Positions 33,204-45,203 of a stretch of 64,000 bases of DNA are shown here, in pieces. How positions within the stretch are numbered: position 1 is the first letter of the stretch; each line of letters opens with the position of its first letter. Below the pieces are notes generated by a model. That model was not told the DNA's origin. It saw only the letters and a program-made list of their open reading frames with translations, and ran no database searches. Source of the DNA: Gentiana macrophylla (lineage: Eukaryota > Streptophyta > Magnoliopsida > Gentianales > Gentianaceae); assembly GCA_026214975.1 (NCBI GenBank), contig CM047805.1:60008834-60072833 (forward strand), in the 5' to 3' direction. The position numbers were made by a program, and so were the translations under genes.

Positions 33204-33659
33204 CACTACAAGAAAATCGACTTTTAATGAGAGGAATGCCCATCATTAAATGACTGATTCCCGTCATTAAAGGCTTTTAATGACGGGAAATATCTCTTCA
33301 TTGCCGCCTCCGCCGTTAAAGGTAATAATGACGGGAATCGCTTCCCGTCATTAATTGTATAATACATTCAATGACTGTACATTCCTATCATTAAACATTG
33401 TTTTTAATAACAATTCATCCACTCATTATAGGCTCCTTTCCCCTCATTAAACAACGATTTAATCACAACACATGTCTTCATTAAAAAGTCATTTGCCCGT
33501 CATTAAATTGTGATTTAATGATGACACATACACTCATTAATAGGTTATTTTTCCATCATTAATTTGTGATTTAACGATGACATATACCTTCATTATAGGG
33601 TCATTTCCACTCATTATACAATGGTTTAATGAGGACACGTCCTCTTATTTTAAACTAAA

Positions 33660-34340
33660 ATGAACCAAAAAAATAGGATAGGAACACTGCGAAAAAGAAT
33701 CACAAGCCAATTAATTACATAAAACCTTCATTTATAGGAATGAATTTGTTCAAAGCAAGTGTTTGTCAACTTTGTCATGTCAATTAATTTGATTTTAAGT
33801 GCTTATCAACTATGTCAAGCCTTAAGATATTTTATAGCGATTTTATAGGACTTGGTGGTGGTAGAGAACCTTAAAGTCTTAAGTGTGAAACCAATTTGAA
33901 ATCATTACGAACCGGGTAGATATTGCCCTGACAGAATCAGCGATTGAAGGCTGCAATCTTCAGGCTACAATCTTTGACTTTTAATCTTGTGAATCGACCT
34001 TTATATCGGAGAACGAGCACACAGAACATGCCTTAATTAGAGGAATTTGTCTAAACATAAAATCTGCAAGAGAATCGGATTAAAGGCAGCATCAAATTCA
34101 TATTCATGTGAGAATATGACCCAAGCTAAAAGGTTCACATATTTCCTACGTTCTGGTGTATAGTCCGTAACAACTCGACAATCACATAGAAAACTTTCAC
34201 TTATATTTTAACATTCACAGCCATATAGTACTTTCGTTAAAAAAAGTAATATATACTATTTAATAGAATGAAATATAAGTATATGTATATATATATATAT
34301 ATATACATATATATAATATACAAACGTGAAGCAAGCAACC

Positions 34341-34403
<63 letters not shown>

Positions 34404-35160
34404 ACAAGCAGAAAACTTCCCTGAAAGAGGCGAGAATCAGACATTCAATGCTCGAATTAGACCACGTGTAGAGAGAGAAAGCCAAAGCCATCAACGGGTT
34501 AAAGAGCTGCGAATCCATGGCTTTAAATGCATCGAATCAGCAGCACAATCGGCAAAGATTGTAGCTTCATAGGTCTGGACCTTCCATAACCAATTTCGAC
34601 AAAATCATGCGATTTGATTCCAATCAATTCAAAAGCGAGCGAGATTAACACGAAATAAAAGGCAAGCGAAAACTTCACTGAATTAGAAAGATTGAAGTGA
34701 AAGCTTGATCTTTGACTCTGAAAACGCCTTGCCTTCATAATTCAAGGGTGTGTATCCTTCGATTTATTTGCCTTTGAATTATGGAGAATCGGTTGCGAGA
34801 AATCCATAAAGATTTGAATCGAAATAAATGTCGAGGTAATAAAGGAATGATTGAAACTTTTCACGAAATGATTCGTGTTTCTATCGAACTATCCGTTTGG
34901 AGAAGATTGAGAGAATCAAATCAAGAAGTCGGATTTGGAAAGTCGTGATTACTGAGAGAGGGTTTCAAGGAGAGCGGTTCAAAGAACAATGGAGCGAGGA
35001 AGAGGCGGAGGTAGACACTGGGCGGTGGTGGAGGCGGTGGTGTACTTTAGGGTTATATGATGAAATTGGAATAACTGAACGAGAAGGGGATGGGTTGGTT
35101 TTGGTGTTTTTTTAATGTGTTTGATGATATTTATGGTAAAAAATGTAAATGAAAAAATGT
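33660..35160. other. Interior cargo of the CACTA element, unassigned
   Basis: A non-repetitive interior of about 1.5 kb. 34430-35100 is less AT-rich and has short open frames on both strands (34738-34523 minus, 34897-35115 plus). No protein family is recognisable. It could be captured host sequence, perhaps a 5' leader or first exon, but this is only a suspicion. Confidence 0.25.
34343..34400 (+). repeat. (TA)n microsatellite
   Basis: Almost pure TA dinucleotides, with a smaller TA tract at about 34284-34316. The Tyr/Ile-repeat frames on both strands are artefacts of it. Confidence 0.95.
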
Positions 35161-35345
35161 ATACAATCAATGACGGGTTTTTTTGTTATTATTTGTAATG
35201 ACGGAAATAAGATCACTAATAGCGAGGTGGAATTCCGTCATCCATAAACAAATTAAATTGTGTCCCGTCATTATAAAGATCATTTAATGATGGTATTACG
35301 TCGGTCATTAAATTTTCGTCATTGAATCACAGTTTTCTTGTAGTG

Positions 35346-38104
35346 CCATAGTTAGTTTGAAAGATGATTGGGACGATAAAATTCTTCTAGTGAATTGTGT
35401 AGTGTCTACACGAGAAATTTTCTGATAGAAAAATTGGAGAATCATAAATTAAAGTGTAAGCTAGTTAGGCGGTATTTGGAACCGATAAACTAGTGAGAGC
35501 TTTTATATTATGTTTTCTAATTTATTAGAAAATTAGTCCCCTTTGGTAACACTTTCATTAGACATCCCCACAGTTCACGAGTAGTGTCTACTCAAGCGAA
35601 TGATAGTTCAAGACTATTTCCTTTTAGGAAAGTTAAGAAAGGAAAGAATGTCTATAAGTGTTAATCATCTTAACTAAAGTTTTGAGGATAAACCGGAACA
35701 TTAATTAAAGAAAGTATAGGATAAGGAAAGTGATTTCGGATCACTAACCAATGAATCCTTAGCGACTTTCTTAACCGAGTAACTTGACTCAGTGGCTTAG
35801 TTCTTTGGAAGAACAATGAAGCTGTGCATTAATAAAGTAACACGAGCGATAATTTCAACTAGAATAGTGGGAGTGATATAAGGAAATGAATTTCGGATTC
35901 TATCCTTGAATATCACAGAAAAAATTATTTTTCTGTTTACAGAATCGTTGAAACAATTGGATTCACTTTCAACTCGATATATTGTTGCCTCATAGAAAGT
36001 GAATATAACATTTGTAGTACGAATCCAAGACTCAGACTTTTGTTTGATAAAGTCAGAACCACTAAGAAAAGCTGAATAAGTATAACACATCTAAAACTAT
36101 TAAAGGTTAAAGGTTTCCATATTAAGATAAGCGACCTTTCAATATCTATTAATTAGTGCATATATCCTAGAGATAAGACCTGACGACTGGCTAAGGGTGA
36201 TTCCTATCTCCCAGTCTTGGAAAACTATCTCAAAGGAACAATGACTAAGTTTCCTTTCAATCGGGAAAGGGTAATAGTTTTGAAGGGGTAACATAGCTTG
36301 TTCACCATGACCTTCGGGGTCTAGTGAGAGATACAAGCTAGTGGGAGATTTTGAGTGGTGACATTCTGTCTCATAACTACTCAAAACATTGGTTGGTTTA
36401 TCGAAAGAATACAAGGAGGTGTCTACGATTTTAGCGAGAGAATAGAGTATTCCATGCTCGGAAATAGGCTATCGCATAGTCTTGGGGTGATGCTCGGCAC
36501 GCCTCTAGTGGAATATTTCTCCTTTGAGGAAGAAACCATAGACTTGCCCTATATAGTTATTGATATGCTACAATACTTTGCTAAACTCGATTAAGATAAT
36601 TCGTTGCAAAATAACGGTTAACATTATTATGTAAACCGAGAAGTCTACCTAGAAGATGCTAGTGAGTTTATGGATAAGGAATGAATTCGGTTCACACCAC
36701 ATCCGTAAATGTAGGCATTTAGCATTTAATGCTTGAAGGTAGGGTAGGGATTTTTGCATACGTTCAGATTGTATTTGTTCGTGAAATATCTTAATGAGGC
36801 AGTGAAGGTTGATTATAAGATTCTTGAGATCGAGAAAGTGGCGGTTGAAGCTATCACAAGCCTTACGATAGAATCTATAAGTAACAACCTTAAACCTTGG
36901 AGTACGGTTACCCAAAGGTAGTTACTATATGATTTAATCGGACCACGTCCAACATCGGTTGTTGGTGATTACAGCGATAAATCTTCTGCTAGATCAGGAT
37001 GTCAATCCACCACCTTGAGTGGGAGTATGGTTTAACCATTGACCCATTGTGGACTTTACGGTCTCTTTGGGGTGATTGATAACCTATGGCTCTTAGTGGG
37101 CTGTATAGGATTCGATCATAGAGGTTGGTTTGTGACCTTAACCACTGTAAATGGAGTTTTGTACTCGGTTTTGTTCGATCTGTTGTAGAACCACTGAGTG
37201 TCTCGAGGCCCGAGTGGGAGCAATTGGATCTACATAGAAAAGAGTCGAATGAATAGGAAAGTTTAAACTTTCAGCGCAAAGTTGAGTGGTATAGGGGTGA
37301 TTCCCTGACAAGTAGAGAGTTAACCAGACCTTGAACTCTCTCACCACTCAGTCTTGCTAGATTTTGTTAGAAAGCAGAAATAGGGGTGATTCCCTGAGAC
37401 TTTCTTGCCGAACAACGGAATCTGAATTCATTCAGAACAGAAGGGTTTTAGCTAAGAATGAATAACACATTCGTTACAAAGCAGAAGATAGGGGTGATTC
37501 CCTAATACCTTTTTTGCGAGACTAACGATATCTTAATTTATTCAGAAAGAACCATGGGTAGGAAGCCTGCCATGGCTTATATCCTTTGTGGATTTAAGAG
37601 AACCTCTCGGTCATTTAAAAGTCACATGTTTTAAAATATGTGGACTTGGCCAAAATATTGATAAGTTTTATCATAGACTGAATATCAATATTGGTAAAGT
37701 AGTAGCATTAGTGTTCATGAATGATAACACTGAAACAGTTGGAAACAACATGTGTGTGCTATCTGAAGTCAGAAACTGACAGGCCAAGATTCTCTGGATG
37801 AGAGAATTGGACTATATTCTAAGAATATGATTCGGTCAAATTCACGAGAATGAGTCATTGGCTATCCCACCTATCTTATTGAATAAGACGATCATGCGTA
37901 TACGTAGCAACATTCATCGAGAGTAGTCCTACCCTACCTCTCAGGAATGATTCTCTAAATCTTCGGATAAAGAGAAAATGGGATAGAGTCTCTCTGGGAT
38001 AAGGGCAAGTCAGCTTAACACGAGTCAATTGCAATCGAATCTTAGATTCAAGCAATAAGTAGCGGTTTAGTACGTCCTCAAGTATCTTTAGAGAACGAGG
38101 AATC
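35346..38104 (+). mobile_element. Decayed pol region of the nested copia element
   Basis: By position this is integrase and RT, but only scattered open stretches remain and no catalytic motif could be read. About 37370-37440 and 37479-37555 are diverged direct repeats around 'taggggtgattccct', which also occurs at 37292. Confidence 0.5.
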
Positions 38105-38440
38105 ATATGCTTGTATATTCAGGTGCAAACTTGAATATGGTTGACTACACTGATTCTGACTTGTAGTCAGATTAAGGATGATCATTAAGTTGATCTCGGG
38201 CTCAGTGTTTACTCATAGTGCTTAGAATTTCCTTTTTGGTGCGGGAGTAATTCCAGTCGATAAGCCGATATCACTTCATCGTGAAAGCGGTGAAGAGATA
38301 GCTTAGAAGGATCTTCTCATTCACAGAAGTCAAAAGCATATTGAGAGAAAGTACCGCTGATTGGAAGGACCGACAACGTTTCAATCCTAAAGATCGTCTC
38401 GAGTCGACAACCTAACTAATCAGTGTACCAAGTCGAGTGC
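38105..38440 (+). pseudogene. Copia RNase H trace
   Basis: Scattered plus-strand frames give VYSGANLNMVDYTDSD, then SGSVFTHSA, GVIPVDKPISLHRESGEEIA, KHIERKYR and VDNLTN, in the order of a copia RNase H (GYTDSD..., SGYVFTL, P..L..DN..A, KHI..RYH, ADN.AD.LTK). Several stops lie between them. This identifies the element as copia and gives its orientation. Confidence 0.65.
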
Positions 38441-38555
38441 TTGGAGGGTACGACATTGATGAATATGTCTCATCTGCTTTTAGAGCAAGTGGGAGAGTGT
38501 TGTGAATAAGATGAGAAATGGTGTGCTCTAAAAACAATCGTTACTTGTCATTTCG

Positions 38556-38569
38556 TGCAAGTGCGAGAT
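38556..38569 (+). other. Polypurine-like tract of the nested copia element
   Basis: GCAAGTGCGAGAT directly precedes the LTR start TGTTAGG. It resembles the common copia tract AAGTGGGAGAT with one change. Confidence 0.6.
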
Positions 38570-40298
38570 TGTTAGGTGTAGTGCCCGAAAGACAATTTGT
38601 GTAATTGTTTTTAATAATGAATGACAGAATTTACCTCACCTTATTACTTGCTTTGTGCTTGTAAAGTAATACACTGCTGCAAACCCTAAGTATATATGTA
38701 TGTAACCACTTAACTCGGTGTATGGATTACACGTGAGGATTGAGTTAGTGGAGATATGCTTAAAGCTGTTAGTCCGTGGTGAACTTAATCGAGTTTAGGG
38801 TCTCTTGATTAAAACACCAATAATGCGCCTGAACACCTTAGGGTGTGATAGTCTTATCGGATTTGTCGGTAGAGGGTACCTACGTGGGGCATTTATATAT
38901 GATGGCATTCATATAGGATTTGGACCGATTTAATCTGAATTTCTCGGTATAATTCCGTAATCGAGGAATCTTATTAAATCATTAGATGATCATATATGGA
39001 TCAACCTTAATCTGAGGTGATCACAGGATCTTTGGTTGTCCCGGGGTAGTGTTTGATGTGTTAGTTACGGTTCACTTAAATAATGTGTTCCAAGCCACTT
39101 CTCATTGGCACTATCTCCGAGGATGAGTGAGTAGTTACGATTTTCACAGACATGGAATCCATTCCTTTCTGGGAAGTAGAGATAGTCCCCTTATTTGTTA
39201 GCCCTAAGAAAATGATCGATGGGCCCGGTTCATGTTAGACTAATTAGCTACTAGTCGGATATGTGAACTAATTGATCACTAGGGGTTAATGGTAAATAAG
39301 GATAAGATATTACGAAAGTCGGGTTCACGGAGACTTCCCACTCAAAATGGACGATCTATGGAGGGTTAATCCGTATGTAGTGATTATATCAATGGGCGCT
39401 TATTCACTCTATGGGTTGAGTATAAGTATACATCTATAATCGGTAGAGTTCGATTTCGGGTTTATGGTGGCGTAATCACGGAATTAATAATTAATGTACT
39501 TATTACATTCGATGAATAATTAATTATTGGAGCTCTTGGTTTTAGGTCCATGGTCCCGATGTGGCTTACGTAATTCGGACTAATAATCTTTTATTTGGGC
39601 CTCGGTGAAAATTAATTGGTGGGCTAATTAATTGATATGCAAAATATTATTTAGTTGGGCTAAATAATATAATACACATAAAAGACATTTTATGTGGGCT
39701 TAATAACCACTAGAGGTGGCGCCAATATATGTTGATTAATTAGAGAGAAATTAGTTTTCTTGGATAATTATTTGACATGTGATTTATCTTTTATTTGTTA
39801 AATGATAATTCATGGAATATTAGATAATAACTTGATTTATCCTAATTTGTTTGGGATAATCATTTTATTTATCTTTTATTTGGAATAAAGGATTAATGGA
39901 ATAATTATCTCTTAATTATTTAATCCTTGGAGGACAAGGATTACTCTCCTATATAAAGAGAGTTCTCCCAAGCCTTAATAACTTGGCATAATTCGACCAC
40001 CATATCAAAAGGGAGAGGAAAAATTAGTTTTCTCTTGTCTAGGGTTTTGAAGAAGAAAAACTCTAAGTTTTTCTTGGTATTGCATATCAAGGAGGCTCGT
40101 GTATCAAGAAGGGTGTCCACCAACCGCCGTTTGGAGAACACATCGGAAGATCTTGGCTTCTCTTCCTAATATTGGTAACATGATCTCAACCCCCTTGTAG
40201 TTGTTAAATCCTTTAATTATGTTTTATGATATGTAAATCGTGATCCGTCCGCTGCGTATAGATCTAACTCGTTTAGATCTAAGAACCTGCATCCTTCA
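38570..40298 (+). repeat. 3' LTR of the nested copia element
   Basis: 1729 bp, TGTTAGGTGT...ATCCTTCA, followed by the target duplication ACTGC. The TATA box is at 39949-39957. Confidence 0.95.
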
Positions 40299-40303
40299 AC
40301 TGC

Positions 40304-40690
40304 ATCTTTTGGATCCATGAAAATCTGATGACATCCTTTATATGCATCCAGAAATGCAAAAATTTCAAAGCCTACAGTTGAATCGACCAGCCTATCTATC
40401 CTGGGTGATGTGTAACTGTCTTTAGGACAGGCTTTGTTTAAGTCTGTAAAATCGACACACATTCTCTAGGAGCCATCGGATTTCTTCACTAACACTGGAT
40501 TGGCTAATTAACCACTCTGGATAAATCAACTCTTTGAGAATTCCGGCTTGTTTGAGTTTTGCAACCTCCTGTTCTATAACCGAGATTTGCTCTGGTGCAA
40601 AATGCCTCTTTTTTTGCCGAACAGAGGGCCTGTTTGGATCCACATTTAAGCTGTGGACCGCTAAATATGGTGATAAGCCAGGCATGTCAT
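40304..40690 (-). pseudogene. Tat element RT, N-terminal part
   Basis: Minus-strand frames read LAVHSLNVDPNRPSVRQKKR, then EVAKLKQAGILKELIYPEWL, then MCVDFTDLNKACPKDSY, then FLDAYKGCHQIFMDPKDA. These are the fingers and first palm motifs of gypsy RT, with LDAYKGCHQI carrying the first catalytic Asp. There is a frame change near 40470. The reading stops at the ACTGC insertion point and resumes at 29204. Confidence 0.9.
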
Positions 40691-40883
40691 CGGTCTTTCA
40701 TGCAAAAACATCCTTGTAATCTTGGAGTAGTGCTGTTAGTGCCGTCTTATATTGATCCGGAATCCAGGATCCCACATTGACCATTGAATTTGGTCCCTCA
40801 TCGCTAATCTGAACAGCCTCGGTCTGGTCTGCTGATACCAAAGTCTTGTCTTCCTCTGGTAACAATTCTTCCAGCGTTACCTG

Positions 40884-41471
40884 CTAAACAAATTTCTTCT
40901 CATCGACTACTGATGTGTAGCAACTCCTGGCAATTTCCACATCGCCCTTCAGTTCAATCGATTCTGAATTATACGGAAACTTCATGTTGTTATGTGCTGG
41001 AGAAATGATTGCTCGCAGGTCGATAATCGCCGGTCTTACCATAATAACATTATAAGCGGACGGTGCCTTAACAACAATGTAATTTACCATTAGGGTCCTG
41101 CCCTTTGGCCAGTTGCCATAGGTGGTAGGAAAGGTAACCATGCCCATGGGATGAACAGGTGGACCTGCAAATCCAAACAAAGGGGTTGATACGGGTGTTA
41201 AATCCGATTCTCTTAATTTCATGGCCTGGAAGGCCTTGTGATACAAGATGTTAACGGCACTTCCGGTATACAAGCAGATCCTCTTTACCACATGCTTGCT
41301 AATGACTACTTTGATAACTAACCCTTCATTGTTAATGACAAGTGGTAATGGGTCCTCTAGTCCGTACCTTACCTCTCCTGACACTTTCTGTCGTTTACCA
41401 GAAATCTGATCTTGATTCACAGGATCTGTCATCTCCTCCTTTTCCTGATCTGTCTTCCTGGGATCTCCCAT
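40884..41471 (-). pseudogene. Tat element aspartic protease region, catalytic Asp changed
   Basis: A 195-codon frame. VVKRICLYTGSAVNILYHKAF corresponds to the family pattern 'V.R.L.DTGSSADILY..AF', so the catalytic Asp is Tyr in this copy (YTG). Following blocks match the family: TPLFGFAGPPVHPMGMVTFP, VKAPSAYNVIMVRPAI and a C-terminal KFPYNSESI. The enzyme would cut Gag-Pol during particle maturation. As read it should be inactive. Confidence 0.85.
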
Positions 41472-41507
41472 GATTGTATTAATAGTATTTACTGGTTGGT
41501 TATCGAT

Positions 41508-42945
41508 CTAACCGTCATGATCTGGAGATGGATTTCTAGGCCTTCTCTGTTCATTATTCATATTCCTCTCATTCGGATGATTTCCTCTTCTGAATTCTCT
41601 GTGCCCTCTGGGCTCTTCGTTGCGAGATCTATCAACGACTTCATCAAGTCTTCCTTCCAAAACTGCTGCATCGATATCCCTAATCAATTCTCTGCATGCC
41701 TCCGTATCATGACCAACATCCTGGGGGAATCTGCAGAATTTGGTCTGATCTCTCTTTTCCCTGGGTCCTTTCATAGGGAATGGGGTTCTCGCTATGCCTT
41801 TGCGTTCCATGATAGCCAGGACCTGTTCCCGTGATCTATTCAACGGTATTAGGTCTCTGTTTTCTAGAGCACATCTTTTTCCCAATCTGTCTGTTAAAGG
41901 TGCTTGAACCCTATCCTAAACTGATTTACGCTTCTTGTCAATTTCTCCTATGCTTTACCTTTTCTGTGATCTCGCTTCTCGAACTCATGCTTGGCACGAT
42001 TAGCTTCTTCACCTTGACAGTGCTTAACGGAAATTGCCAAACATTCCTCCATGGTTCTGGGATTTTTTCCATTTAATTTTGCATGTAACCTCCCCTCTCG
42101 TAGTCCTGCTACGAACGAGGATACCAAAAATCGATCATCTACATCAGCCACCTGGGTTGACTCAGCATTGAACCTTTTGATGAATTGTAAAACCTTTTCA
42201 TCGGACTTTTGCTTAATGGTAAGCAAATGAGTGCTATTTCTTTGAAACGGTCTCGCAGCAATGAATATGCTCATAAACTTCTTAGTTAAAACTGTAAAAC
42301 TAGTGATAGATCTGGGTGGTAACTTGTTAAGCCAGTCTCTAGCCCTTCCAGATAAAAGTGTTGGGAAGGCCTTGCACTTCATTTCGTCTGGAGCATTGTA
42401 CAAATGCATATGTGCTATATATTGATGCATATGATCATAAGAGTCTTTTGTTCCATCATAGGGACTAATCTTTGGTATCTTAAATCCTCTAGGACACGGA
42501 TAGGCATCAATGTGCTCTGCAAACAGTGAAGCTAAATTGAACCCGTCTTCCTCATCCTCCAACATGGCATCTAATTCACTCTGTTTGCATCATTAAACAG
42601 CGAGTTACGCTTTTAATAATCCGACAACTGGATTCCGCAACTTCCTTCTGACCATCCTTTTCTTCTGATGATGGTCGTTCTACTTCTCCAAGATTTCCTA
42701 CTTTCTCCTTTCCCTTTCTTACACTTTCAAACAGAATCTGGAAATCAGCGTCCCCCATTGTCTTTAAAGCATCTACCAAGAGTTTTTTCGCCAAATTTTG
42801 AGTATTTGGCTGATCTTCTGGTTGTTTTTCAAGATTACATTCTTGATCTTGATTCAGATTATCTGGATCGTGTGAGGAACCTGCCAGATCTTTCCCTTGT
42901 TGATTTTTTTAGATTTCATGTCAACTACTCCGTTAATCTGCCGTA
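41508..42945 (-). pseudogene. Tat element gag
   Basis: Broken minus-strand frames. The N-terminal part (to about 42576) includes NLAKKLLVDALKTMGDADFQ. The retrotransposon Gag domain at 42565-41948 has ISPYDGTKDSYDHMHQYIA, FPTLLSGRARDWLNKLP and FIKRFNAESTQVADVDD. The C-terminal part at 41885-41508 has a Cys/His motif KFCRFPQDVGHDTEAC (family pattern C.FH.D.GHDTE.C, here with Pro-Gln for His-Arg) and a basic Arg/Asn/Glu tail. Frame breaks fall near 42570 and 41940. Gag would form the particle and package RNA. Confidence 0.9.
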
Positions 42946-42958
42946 AGAAACAAAAAGT

Positions 42959-42978
42959 GACCCTCCTTCTAGCGCCAA
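42959..42978 (-). other. Primer binding site of the Tat element
   Basis: The minus strand reads TTGGCGCTAGAAGGAGGGTC directly after the LTR end TTCGATCA. TGGCGCTAGAA.GAGGG is the usual kind of site in Tat elements. Confidence 0.8.
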
Positions 42979-43427
42979 TGATCGAACTCAAACTGAAATG
43001 TATAAAAGCTTTAAGCCCCTTTTTGATCTAGGATTGAATATAGAGTAGTTTTTGTTATGGACTGAACTTAAGGAATAAGCTGCCTACGTATCCAAATATA
43101 TATTTGGAATCAAGCCCAACCGTAGTTCAAGCAGTTATAAATCGAAGTGGAGTTAGTGGGCAGTTATCCACTCTACCCACATCTCACGTCTACACATAAT
43201 TGTTCTTTACCTGATTAGGGGCTTACCCTGATCGTCTGACCAATAGGGGCCTGCCGTAGTCGTCTTGATCAGGTCCTCTAAGTAGCGGTGACCAGCCCAG
43301 GTCGTTTGACCAAGAGGGACCTGCCCCTGGTCAGTACAACTTCCGGCTCAAATATATCCTTGATCTGATTTACTAATTCATCCACGGGATATGTGCCATG
43401 TGGAGACATTCGGGTTATCCTCAATCA
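42979..43427 (-). repeat. 5' LTR of the Tat element
   Basis: 449 bp, near-identical to 23091-23538. It is followed by the target duplication CCTAA and then by the interrupted Athila-like leader. Confidence 0.95.
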
Positions 43428-43471
43428 CCTAACAATTAAATAAATAGTCCCCGGAAATGGCACCAAAAACT

Positions 43472-45203
43472 TGATCGCGTGTGCAATTCACTAATACACA
43501 CGACGTACTAGCAAGAGTACTGCCAATCGTAGTATAGCAAGGGCGAGTCAAGGTCGATCCCACATAGACTATTATTTAATAATGCTAAACACAACCACAA
43601 TTCATAGGTCAACCGGATAGGGGTGGTGGTTGACCAACATAAATAAACAGTAAGTAAAAGAGATGCAAATAAACCAATCGTCAATCATATATCGAAAAGG
43701 CACTAACCACACTATTCATAACTAATCTCCTCTTAATCCTTATCTGATCCCTTTTTGTAATTAAGCTACGGGTGTAATTCCTAACCCTATCTACTCCGAC
43801 AATGGTAGTAGACAATCTATACGCAAGCTACCCTCCTTACTTGGTCCGTAATAGCCTATACACATAGAGAACTACAATTGCCGATATCGAGCTCTAACTC
43901 ATACCCCTAACCCGCCTAGGCAGCTATCGACACTGATCAGCACGTTCCTAGGGTCCATCAAGACTATGTCCAAACTAACACTTCACTTTTCATATTGCAA
44001 GCTAGTTTTATGGTTACAATAAGCAGATTGGCCAGATCTAACCAATTGTTAATTAAACCTGTCGATCAACGTAGCTGACGCCGAACCACAAAATTAGGAT
44101 TTACTAGGTATTCAGATCTAGCGATAAAGACCTTCGCAGATCTGAAGAGCGCAACCCATAATTCTGTGTTTCATAGTAACGAATCGAATAATAAAGATTA
44201 AGGTTTGTTTAATTAATTCATAGATGATTACATGCAAGCATAATCTAGGTCTAACACAAGAACAATAATGAATCTAAGAAAGAAATAAAACATTGGAATA
44301 GATCATACCCATGACGAAGAACAGATCTACTCTACTATTCTCTCTCCCTCCGGCGATTCAAGACGATCCATGAAGATCGTAAACCAAACACAATTCAATA
44401 ATGAAAGACTCATGACTTATTTGCAAGAAAGAAAAGAAGAAAATAAAAGAAGACTTTATTCCCAAAAGACTACATTGCAGCTAGATGATGAAGAACTAGA
44501 AAAGAGATGAATAATGAATGGAATGGAAGATGATTACAAATTCGTAGCTCTGAATGGCCTTATATAGGTGTATAAACCGACTTAGGGGTAAAACCAATGA
44601 TTAGAGGACAAGAAAATGCGTTTCTGGAAGATTCTGGGCCTCGGTAAACCGCGGGTAACTCCTGGTTTACCGGGGGTATTTTTGTCTTTTTCCTGCAGCC
44701 GACTTATTCTGGAATACCCTAGGCCCAGCTTCGGTATTTGGACCATAACTTGGCCTACGCAACTCCGATGGGTGATGCGTAGTGTGTTAGAATCCTTGTT
44801 TCAAGACGTACAACTTTCATGAATGAGTCCAAGCCTAATGCGTCTTGTAGGAATTCGTAAACTGCATTGCAAGATCACCAATCAGATTCTCGGGTCCAAT
44901 CTTCACTCGAAACACTTCAACCTTCAGCTCGGTTCAGTTCTTTATCGATTAAATCTCTCATTCAGCCCAAATGATACTTCGAACACTCGTCCAACTGTCA
45001 ATAAAACCATAGCACACATAGTAGCTTCTATTTCTCGCAAATAACGCATAAAATACATAGTTAATATGCATAATGCCAATTTAGTCACCTCGGACATGGC
45101 TTAATCACATTTAGCTAATTCGCTCATGATTTCATATATATTATCCCCATTGAGAACACAGGTATATAGATGGTAACTAATTATAACAATTTGACCGTCA
45201 TCA
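43472..45203 (-). repeat. LTR-A of the Athila-like array
   Basis: 1732 bp. The PBS-side leader (43433-43471, then 23050-23090 across the Tat element) is on its left. TATA-like CTATATAAGG lies at 44568-44559 on the minus strand. It contains the imperfect form of the palindrome that is perfect in LTR-D. Confidence 0.9.

Larger units (their letters stand above)
33204..35345. mobile_element. Non-autonomous CACTA element (2.1 kb)
   Basis: It begins CACTACAAGAAAATCGAC and ends GTTTTCTTGTAGTG, giving a good CACTA-type terminal inverted repeat. Within about 450 bp of the left end and 190 bp of the right end the motif 'cccgtcattaaa' (or its complement 'tttaatgacggg') occurs many times in both orientations, as in subterminal transposase-binding regions. 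No transposase is visible. A matching 3 bp duplication is not seen (flanks aac and cca). The middle (33660-35160) is unrelated sequence with two (TA)n tracts. Confidence 0.85.
29205..40298 (+). mobile_element. Copia retrotransposon nested in the Tat RT gene
   Basis: LTRs 29205-30939 and 38570-40298 (1735 and 1729 bp) run TGTTAGGTGTAG...GCATCCTTCA. The perfect target duplication is ACTGC (29200-29204 and 40299-40303). The PBS follows the first LTR and a weak purine stretch precedes the second. Internal coding is heavily decayed: only an RNase H trace near the 3' end could be read. A CACTA element sits inside at 33204-35345. The same family left a solo LTR at 18846-20560. Confidence 0.95.
23091..43427 (-). 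mobile_element. Tat-lineage Ty3/gypsy retrotransposon (20.3 kb including a nested copia element)
   Basis: LTRs of about 448 bp (23091-23538 and 42979-43427) start TGATTGAGG and end TTCGATCA on the minus strand. The 5 bp duplication CCTAA is perfect (23086-23090 and 43428-43432). Minus-strand order: LTR, PBS, gag, protease, RT (split by the copia element), partial RNase H, integrase, tandem repeats, an ORF on the opposite strand, polypurine tract, LTR. The antisense ORF and tandem repeats before the 3' LTR are known for Tat elements such as Retand and Grande. Without the nested element it is about 9.2 kb. Stops and frameshifts make it non-autonomous. Confidence 0.95.

Noticed and set aside
34897..35115. 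Possible host gene exon in the CACTA interior
   Set aside because: No recognisable domain, splice structure or homologous motif. Kept only as unassigned cargo.
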